A DNA stretch of 64,000 nt, taken from NCBI GenBank assembly GCA_033239005.1, contig BSQZ01000011.1:2264001-2328000 (forward strand), written 5' to 3'. This DNA is from Lamellibrachia satsuma. Its lineage: Eukaryota > Annelida > Polychaeta > Sabellida > Siboglinidae. The position numbers and the translations under genes are program-made. How positions within the stretch are numbered: the first letter of the stretch is position 1; every line of letters starts with the position of its first letter. Under the pieces are notes generated by a model. It searched no databases. It was not told where the DNA came from and saw nothing but the letters and a program-made list of their open reading frames with translations. Positions 56,045 to 64,000 of this stretch are shown here, piece after piece.

Positions 56045-57319
56045 TCTTTCTCACAGAGGGTGATAAATAAATGGAACAAACTGCCAAATGATTGTGTTAA
56101 TGCTAGTAGTGTGAATATGTTTAAGAATAGAATTGACAGATATCAAATAAGGGCGGGCTACACATAAATGCTAAAATTGTTGGACTCGATAAGCCAATGG
56201 CTTCCTTGTCCACTTGCCATTTGGAACTTGTTGTTTGGGATGGCAATCTTGTTAAACCTTAGTAATGAAGAACACCTGAAAGAATGTGGTTTAACAACTC
56301 TAGAGACAAGGAGGTTAAGAGGAGATCAGATTGAAATTTTTAAGGTATTGAATGGGTATGAAAATATTGATAGAAATATGTTTTTCTCACTCAAGGATAG
56401 CAGAACTAGAGAACATAAGGTAAAATTAGTAAAGGATTAGTGTAGATTGGATATCAGGAAGTACATTTTCTCACAGAGGACAATAAATTAATGGACCAAA
56501 TTGTCTGTCGATTGTATAACTGCTAGCAGAATGAATATGTTTAAAAACAAGGTTGACACATATCTCAGGAGGGCAGGTTACATGTAGATGAACATTGTTG
56601 GAATCTTGATAAGCCATTGGCTTCCTTGTCCACTTGCCATCTGGGCCTTTGGCTTGGACGGCAAAGTTGAAGAACATTAGAATGAGTATATCAATTCATT
56701 AGGCAGTGTTGAACAAGCATTATGTAATAATTGATAAATGTACTAATTGATAAATTACTGACTAACATACAAGGGAGAGAAGGGATTAGGAAATGTTTTG
56801 TGAAACCCTAGTGATACTTATACTAATTTGTCACTTTTGTTGTGCCTTGCTTTGGTGCTTTGTCACATGTGAAGCCAAGCCTTATGACATTCTCTAGAGA
56901 AAGTGTGAAGTTGATCATGCGTGAACAGTGTGTAATGCACGAACGAGCAATTTGTGATCACAGGATCAATATATTGGCAACCTATCTAGTTTTAATGTGG
57001 CGCCGGTTTCGTCCACTTATCAAAGTACTTCTGTACAGCTACTTCTGAATCATTGTAACGCAGTTCTCTGGTCAACATGTTTGATTGTATCACAAACAGT
57101 TCAAAATGCTAATTACAAATTGATTTAAGATATGAATGGTTGAACCCTAATGAAATTTACTATTCACTTTCTTTATTCCCCGTCTGTTGATGATTTGTCT
57201 GGCCTTAGAATTTCGAAGTGTTTGCCAGACCTATGCTCGGTCAAGAACCTGTTCAAATAGAACCATTTCCACTGTAGAGTTTAAATGTTCAGTTTTGTCA
57301 GATGTGTAATGCCAATGGA

Positions 57320-57600
57320 AGAAGACATAATATTCTCACACCCAGAAATATAAATAAATATAAATAATAAATATTGCATTTATATATCTAGTTACTTGAC
57401 ATTAAACATGAAATCACATTAAAATTAAATTATATTAAAATTTTATTACATCAACAATTATATTACATTATAATTAGGTAACTAAATTACATTAAAATTA
57501 AATTACAGTAAAATAAACTAATAAAATTACATTATGATTAAATTGTGTTAAAATTAAATAATTACATTAAAATTAATTGATTAAATTACATGTAACTGTG
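57320..57600. repeat. AT-rich degenerate repeat
   Basis: Built from ACATTAAAATTAAATTACA-like units, about 230 bp. Confidence 0.8.
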
Positions 57601-57839
57601 TTTGTGCAAGTGTGTGCATGCGTGCGTGCGCATGTACGCATGTTTGTACATTTTTGGTCAAGGTAATAAAATGTTTACGGCACAACAGGTTCTCTGATGT
57701 TTTTTTTTTCAAAGAGTAAAACATCTCTCTCATGTAACAAAAAGGAACATTCAGGCGTGCTCTATGCTGCATAAGAAGTGCATCACTTTCATCTTGAAAC
57801 AATCCATAAAACATTTGGTACATAGAAGACATTACAGAA

Positions 57840-58010
57840 ATGCATTTGACTCCGTTTCTCACCAATCATCTCTAGATTGTCGCAGAGGATATTAAATGTC
57901 GCACCGAGATTCATTCTAAAGTTTCGCATGCCGCGACAGTCGTTCTTTGAAGTTTCTAGTTTCTTTGATAATTTATCATGGCCAAATAACGTTGACTCAG
58001 AAAGGTGCAT
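57840..58010 (-). pseudogene. Possible PIF/Harbinger transposase fragment
   Basis: The minus strand reads SKNDCRGMRNFRMNLGATFN and ILCDNLEMIGEKRSQM. The pattern NFRMxxxTFxxLCxxL is seen at the N-terminus of Harbinger nucleases. The open stretch is about 70 codons with nothing else recognisable. A host exon is the alternative. Confidence 0.35.
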
Positions 58011-58384
58011 ATACTATGTTGAATTGATTGTATTGATTGCAAATTAAATACAATTGGGTTGACGTGCCATTTTGTCTACAAGTAGATGAATACTGATGTG
58101 TTGAAAGCGATATCATACAGAACATTCACTTGTGAACATGGACTTTTCCAGTAGTTGGAGACATTCCCTTCAGTAAATACAATGAAATTTCCTTTGGTCC
58201 TGTTTGTTAAAATTTAAGAAGTGCCTATTACCCATTTCATTCTGACAGCTGATCAACTGGTCACATTGCTCAGATCTGAACGAAATCTAAGTAAGTAAGG
58301 TCACAAATTTATTTTGGTAACTATTGAAGGAAAGTGTACAAACACTTACATTTCTGGAATGATAAGAGAATTGCCTACAAGATG

Positions 58385-59205
58385 GTGTTGGTGTTGTCAG
58401 TGTGGAATGTGTGTGGAGAAAGTGTTGGTGTTGTCAGTGTGGAGTGTGTGTGGAGGAAGTGTTGGTGTTGTCAGTGTGGAGTGTGTGGAGGAAGTGTTGG
58501 TGTTGTCAGTGTGGAGTGTGTGTGGAGGAAGTGTTGGTGTTGTCAGTGTGGAATGTGTGGAAGAAGTGTTGGTGTTGTCAGTGTGGAGGAAGTGTTGGTG
58601 TTGTCAGTGTGGAGGAAGTGTTGGTGTTGTCAGTGTGGAGTGTGTGTGGAGGAACTGTTGGTGTTGTCAGTGTGGAGTGTGTGGAGGAAGTGTTGGTGTG
58701 GTCAGTGTGGAGTGTGTATGGAGGAAGTGTTGTCAGTGTGGAGAAAGTGTTGGTGTTGTCAGTGTGGAGTGTGGAGGAAGTGTTGGTGTTGTCAGTGTGG
58801 AGTGTGGAGGAAGTTTTGGTGTTGTCAGTGTGGAGTGTGGAGGAAGTTTTGGTGCTGTCAGTGTGGAGTGTGTGTTGATGAGGTGTTGGTGTTGTCAGTA
58901 TGGAGTGTGTGGACGAAGTGTTGGTGTTGTCAATGTGGAGTGTGTGTGGAGGAAGTGTTGGTGTTGTCAGTGTGGAGTATGTGTTTATGAAGTGTTTGTG
59001 TTGTCAGTGTGAAGTGTATGTTGATGAAGTGTTGGTGTTGTCAGTGTGGAGTGTATAGAGGAAGTGTTGGTGTTGTCAGTGTGGAGTGTGTGTGGAAGTG
59101 TTGGTGTTGTCAGTGTGGAGTGTATAGAGGAAGTGTTGGTGTTGTCAGTGTGGAGTGTGTGAACGAAGTGTTGGTGTTGTGAGTGTGGAGTGTGGAGGAA
59201 GTGGG
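58385..59205. repeat. G/T-rich minisatellite, unit ~37 bp, variable length
   Basis: Unit GTGGAGGAAGTGTTGGTGTT, GTCAGTGTGGAGTGTGT with frequent internal shortening to ~27-31 bp, about 24 copies. The strand asymmetry (G and T on plus) is strong. Open frames over it are artefacts. Confidence 0.93.
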
Positions 59206-59498
59206 CACAAGGTGAAGAAGAAGAATGAAGTTATAAAATAAAAGCAAATTCGTACAATGACTTTGGACTTGGTTTTCACAATCGCCCAGCATTGTCACAC
59301 ATCCAGTGACAGAAACCTCCCAAAATCATTTCTTCAAACAGTGGTAAAAAATTTACGTAAATGTCATTTCTCAGTCCAAAGCTACACTTTTTTGAATGGA
59401 AGTCATCATGTAAATGAAACGGTAAATTTGCCTTGAAAGTCTGTCATTGGACGAAATTGTCTTCCTTCCGGTGGCCCTGGAAGTCTAAGTCATCGCTG

Positions 59499-59660
59499 CC
59501 AAACATGTTCCACACCCATTGTTTACCAACATGTTCCACACCCATTGTTTACCAACGTGTTCCACACTCGTTGTTTACCAACATGTTCCACACCCGTTGT
59601 TTACCAACATGTTCCACACCCGTTGTTTACCAACATGTTCCACACCCGTTGTTTACCAAT
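59499..59660. repeat. 26-bp tandem repeat, 6 copies
   Basis: Unit ACATGTTCCACACCCGTTGT plus TTACCA, nearly identical copies. Confidence 0.93.
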
Positions 59661-59861
59661 GGCATATCACTCATCCAAGTCACTTTCAGCAAACAAACCG
59701 TCCATTTCACTGTCATCCACATTGATATCACTCCCTTCACTAACTCGGCCATCATTCACCATTTTTAAATGCCAGAAATGACCTGAATATCAAACTCAAA
59801 CTTCGCTCAAAAACTACATGTAAACACATGGTTGCAAAATGGCAAATGGCATCCAAACTGA

Positions 59862-60455
59862 TAGTATCACTCTTGGAGTAACTGGTAGGATTACTGTTGG
59901 AGTAACTGGTGTGATAACCGGTGGAGTAACTGATTGGATCACAGGTAGAATCACTTGTAGGATCACTGGTGGGGTAAATGGTAGGATCACTGGTGGTCTA
60001 ACTGATTGTATCACTGGAGGAGTAACTGGGAGGATCACTGGTGGGGTAAATGGTAGGATCACTGGTGGAGTAATTAGTAGTATGAACTGGTAGAGTAATG
60101 GGTAGAATCAATGATGGGGTAACTGGGAGGATCACTGGTGAAGTAACTGGTATGATGACCAGTGGAGTAACTAATATATTCACTGGTGGAGTAACTAGGA
60201 TCACTGGTGGGGTAACTGGAGTATCTCTGGTGGAGTAACTGGTAGGATCACTGGTGAGGAACTGATTGGATCACTGGTGGGGTAACTGATTGGATCACTG
60301 GTGGAGTAACTTGTAGGATTACCAGTGGAGTAACTGATTGGATAACCGGTGGAGTAACTTGTAGGATTACCAGTAGAGTAACTGATTGGATCACTGGTGG
60401 AGTAATTTATAGGATTACCAGTGGAGTAACTGATTGGATCACTCGGGGAGCAAGT
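59862..60455. repeat. Degenerate 15/30-bp repeat
   Basis: Built from GGATCACTGGTGGAGTAACT and GATTGGATCACTGGTGGGGT with much variation, about 590 bp. Both strands show false open frames (VTGRITGGV, ILPVTPPV). Confidence 0.9.
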
Positions 60456-61502
60456 CCCAGTATACTGCAGCATGATTCACTGTCGGAATGCAGTTTCTGC
60501 ATGTAATGACCAACAACAATTAATCCATAATTTCTCACTGTTGGCCATTGAACGACTGTGTGCGTGCCGCTGGTAATGACCAGAGCTAGTCATTCATCAC
60601 CCTGTACTGAACCGGTTTTCCCTTACACAGAATCACAAATAAAATATGATCTTTGGTGTTTTTTACAAGGTTCAACGCAAGTGTAGAACTATAAAAAGAT
60701 TGCCGAGACATTCTCTTTTGCAACATGCACTGGTGATCAATATTTACTGTTGGTTGCCTGCAAAATTATTACTAAGTGCAGGTGCATTAATAATAATGCG
60801 TCAATAAAAAGCAAAATAAAACATTTGTATGGGATAATCACACATGTTACTGCAAATATGTTGTAAAGTTACACATGATGCAGTTTGTTCACCAATGATT
60901 TGATTTTAAATTAATAAATAAAATTTCATATGCACAGCTGCAAAAAAGCATTTTGTGTTTATATAGACTAATTTTTGCATCAAATCTTCCAGAAGTTGGA
61001 AAGAAAAGATTGGCTACTTAGCATAGTCTATCTTATTTGCTTCCAATCTTTCTGGTGGCACAACATGGCATTCTATTTGTGCCAGAGAGGGGAAGATGGT
61101 TCTCCTGATCAAATGCAACAGATCAGATAGGTTCTCCAAGTCTCCAAACACAGTTTGTGGCTAATTGTCCTAGTTCAGTTATGTGACCACAAATATAATA
61201 CGTTTGGCCATTTTCCCCCCATATGCATAGTTAAAGGGTTTTTCACACCTGCAACTATTTGCACCAATCTGTAGTCTCGGCTTTCCCCCTTCACGGAGAA
61301 GTAAATAGAATAGACTCGTACTGAGACATACCAAAGAAAATAACGAACTTGACACGAAACTAGTCAACATGTTTGTCACACAGTTGGTACCTTTAGAGGA
61401 GTAACGATACATCGAACTGTCGATGTGACGATGGAAGACTATCAATGTTAAATTTAATTATCAATAGTTATTGTCGATAATACACTGAACTAAGAAATGA
61501 TA
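60456..61502. other. No gene seen
   Basis: AT-rich unique sequence. TAGAGGAGTAACGATACATC at 61393 resembles the start of some hAT elements, but no right end or target duplication was found. Confidence 0.4.
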
Positions 61503-62038
61503 GTCGGCAAAGCAATTCAGCAGGGCTACTTGTGTCAATGTAATAATATAAATAAACAATTCAGCAGGGCTACTTGTATCACTGTAATAATAGAAATAAA
61601 CAATTCAGCAGGGCTACTTGTGTCACTGTAATAATATAAATAAACAATTCAGCAGGGCTACTTGTGTAAATGTAATAATATAAATAAACAATTCGGCAGG
61701 GCTACTTGTGTCACTGTAATAATATAAATAAACAATTCAGCAGGGCTACTTGTGTCATGTAATAATATAAATAAACAATTCGGCAGGGCTACTTGTATCA
61801 CTGTAATAATATAAATAAACAATTCAGCAGGGCTACTTGTGTCAATGTAATAATATAAATAAACAATTCAGCAGGGCTACTTGTGTCAATGTAATATAAA
61901 TAAACAATTCGGCAGGGCTACTTGTGTCACTGTAATAATATAAATAAACAATTCAGCAGGGCTACTTGTGTCATGTAATAATAGAAATAAACAATTCAGC
62001 AGGGCTACTTGTGTCAATGTAATAATATAAATAAACAT
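61503..62038. repeat. 44-bp minisatellite, about 12 copies
   Basis: Unit AACAATTCAGCAGGGCTACT, TGTGTCACTGTAATAATATA, AATA. Copies differ mainly at TCA/TCG, CAATG/CACTG and small deletions (GTCATG). Confidence 0.95.
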
Positions 62039-62261
62039 GTTTTTTAGCAATAGTGGATAATTTTATTTATTCATCAACCTGACATCAACATAATTTTATT
62101 CATTCATTTACCTAACATCAGCAATGCTCGATTAACGCTGCAATATTCTCGGTTTCATCATTTTTAATCAACTACCTCCAAGACTATGCAATAGCACCAC
62201 CAATCAGTTACTGTTTGAGACTATTTTCCAAGCTATTCCATGATCACAATACTATTGTGAT

Positions 62262-62890
62262 CAGGGTTGAAAAAAATAATGATTTTTGCTTATATAAAGA
62301 CATTAGACAATGTCCATAAGGCCTCACCTCATGTTGTTGCAGAATCTGTCTTGGAAAGGAAAGCATGCTGTGTGTCTGTGGCTGTAGCAGTGCTAATTAT
62401 TGTTTGCTGAGAGGGTGGATTAGCACCTGTCCAGGGCTCTGTGTATTCTAAGGGTCTCTAACCAGACTGCAAACTGGTACAGTATTAAACAATTGTAGCC
62501 CAGACTGTCTCACTTGAGTCAACATACTGAATTGATAACAACTAGCACAAGCTCTAAGTGGGCTTTAACTCAGGGCTTCTGACTTGAAAAGATGCTTCCT
62601 CTGGAAGACAACTGTGTGGCTTCACTGCATTCAAAAAGGGAATAGCTCGGACATACACAATGTCATAAAATATTTGACTATCAGGCTATCTGGTGTCAAT
62701 ACAGCTACACAAGTGTGCGCACTTTGTGCTTTTGTATTAAAAAACAAAACTGTTGATCTCAATCCTTGTAAAAAAATTTTGCTAAATTCATATAAATCAG
62801 CGATTAAAAAAATCGGAAGTAAAAAAAATTATAAATAAATGATTTTTTTTTTGGAGTGATTTAAATCATGATTTAAATCAAACAACCCTG
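62262..62890 (+). mobile_element. Short hAT-type element with perfect 8-bp target duplication
   Basis: The ends CAGGGTTG and CAACCCTG are flanked by ATTGTGAT on both sides (62254-62261 and 62891-62898). The subterminal regions are AT-rich (GATTTAAATCATGATTTAAA near the right end). At 629 bp with no transposase motifs it is a non-autonomous element. Confidence 0.85.
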
Positions 62891-62898
62891 ATTGTGAT

Positions 62899-64000
62899 AA
62901 TCATGAAACTAATGCAATACTACTGCAATGATTATACAGCTATCACAATGTAATCGCAATAAGAAAACTTGCTGATAATCACTCCACCTTTCATAGATTG
63001 ATAGCTAAGAGAGCTGAGTTCTATCAGGCTGCATGCTTGGACAGACATTGGACACAGTGGGGTAAAGGACACGATTTTGGTTAAACAATACTGGTAAATA
63101 AACACCGACACTGCTTGATGAATAGTAGTGAAAATTTAACGCGATCCACGTGGCTGCAATAAACACCAAAACAACCCAACCTGTCACTTTATGACCATCG
63201 AGGTAACTTTAGGGCCTTGAAAAACAGAATCTATTTGTGGACGACCAGATGTTGACATGTGGACACATTTTGATTATGGGGCCTAATAGTCTCTGGAGGC
63301 TATGCCTGGCAGAAACTATTACAAACCAGTGTTCATATTGATTGTGTTTTTGGTTATATTACATGTTTTTTCCAAGCATGTCTCATGGGTGCAGTTTCAT
63401 GGTTGCATCAGCGCCGAAGTTAGAAAGTTGTTTTTTTTAGATGTTTACAAAGAAAACAATCGTAAATCCAAATTACATTTATGACTAATGCAATTTCCTT
63501 TTTTAATTTGTATCTCACATATATTTTGGTCACGACCCCAATAGCAAAATTAATTAACCATGGAAGAGTTTGTTGCTGCTTGGACCACATAAAACACAAA
63601 CAAATTTTAGTGGTTCAGTCATCTATAGACCACACTTGTTGTTTGATTTTTCAAATACACATCTTAAGACATAGTAAGAACGCTGAAATCACTACAGAAG
63701 CATTTACATAACATGTAAAAAGGTTGAACAATGTTGTTAAATACTAATCAGTCAAGAAATGTTTAAATAACTGGTGTCAGTCCTACATTTAGAAGTTGAC
63801 ATGTGTGTGTGTTTCTGGTTTCCGACAGATTAATCATTGTGGCAGTGTGTGATCAGATACGATGATTGATCATTGCACTAAAACTTCATAGTTTAAAAGT
63901 GTGACTGACATAGATATCCTATGTAAATAAACCATGTGTCAAAAGCCACAATCATTTACAAGTTGTATAATATTATGGAATTACAATAAAAGGTTTTATA
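62899..64000. other. No gene seen
   Basis: AT-rich. Short open frames at 63302-63711 include hydrophobic stretches but no start context, splice sites or family resemblance. Confidence 0.4.

Larger units (their letters stand above)
54576..56250 (+). mobile_element. 5'-truncated CR1 inserted in an older CR1
   Basis: Begins inside the reverse transcriptase (SLPVPFIKFGG) and runs through MKDNKSPGVDGIPPK, YRPMNL, LDFQKAF, SGIPQGSVLGP, FADDTKVF and the C-terminal part to the 3' end (GATGGCAATCTTGTTAAA). It is highly similar to the copy at 6100-7750. Damage includes frame breaks near 54725, 55018 and 55112, DFQKAFDK changed to DFQKAFKK, a (TA)n expansion at 55289-55317 and an early stop at 56042. 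Confidence 0.9.
54533..56665 (+). mobile_element. Older CR1 fragment split by a younger CR1
   Basis: The old copy begins near 54533 (AGGAAAGCAACTAAAATTAT ... CCAGAACTGAG) and resumes after the insert at about 56251 with CCTTAGTAATGAAGAACACC, which directly follows in an uninterrupted CR1. It then continues to its own 3' end near 56665, encoding ECGLTTLETRRLRGDQIEIF and NGYENIDRNMFFSLKD with several stops. Confidence 0.8.

Noticed and set aside
58314..59012. Three overlapping Cys/Val/Gly-rich plus ORFs
   Set aside because: They are the three frames of a G/T-rich minisatellite.
1..64000. Retroviral or other viral insertions, rRNA genes
   Set aside because: No LTR pairs, gag-pol-env order, capsid genes or rRNA sequence seen; all reverse transcriptase sequence belongs to CR1 LINEs.

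Overview
The window is animal nuclear DNA. It holds one split gene with GT-AG introns, CR1-type LINEs, hAT and PIF/Harbinger DNA transposons, a tRNA-derived SINE, and many microsatellites and minisatellites. There is no operon structure and no dense coding. Exons are clearly more GC- and CpG-rich than the AT-rich introns and intergenic DNA. Gene content alone does not fix the species: a marine invertebrate or an early-branching chordate would both fit, and I do not name one.

The only gene I recognise with confidence is on the minus strand: an NSUN7 orthologue, a member of the NOL1/NOP2/Sun RNA m5C methyltransferase family. I rebuilt ten coding exons from 21402 down to 9549. Every splice junction is GT-AG and in phase, giving about 727 codons against about 718 residues in human NSUN7. 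The cysteine normally found in motif VI of this family reads as arginine here, and the motif I and motif IV regions are also degenerate, so this looks like a pseudoenzyme. A possible untranslated first exon lies near 29195-29290.

Layout. 1-3250: AT-rich DNA with a CpG-rich patch, an (AT)n hairpin and a degenerate ~50-bp repeat. 3250-7772: an almost full-length but frameshifted CR1 LINE, with a tandem 5' leader, an ORF1 carrying a PHD-like finger and an SGNH domain, and an ORF2 carrying an APE endonuclease and a reverse transcriptase. 9000-21402: NSUN7; its third intron holds a 2.7-kb 45-bp minisatellite and a CR1 3' fragment. 21.4-27.4 kb: CR1 scraps, a 26-bp minisatellite, a hAT transposase C-terminus preceded in frame by an acidic 8-residue repeat, and a hAT element with a perfect 8-bp target duplication. 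27.66-34.33 kb: a ~1.1-kb sequence present twice in inverted orientation; the right copy is interrupted by a second hAT element and the left copy keeps the empty site. 34.6-47 kb: mostly non-coding DNA with a Harbinger fragment, long (TA)n and (ACGC)n tracts and a MITE. 46.8-51.7 kb: two arrays of one 30-bp satellite flanking a ~2.4-kb putative transposon. 51.9-53.8 kb: weak exon candidates. 54.5-56.7 kb: a CR1 nested inside an older CR1. 58.4-62.1 kb: four different minisatellites. 62.26-62.89 kb: a short hAT element with a perfect target duplication.

Beyond NSUN7 there is no gene network here. What is interesting is the unusual NSUN7 active site and how the mobile elements and tandem repeats are nested and arranged. 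I found no convincing new multi-gene system.
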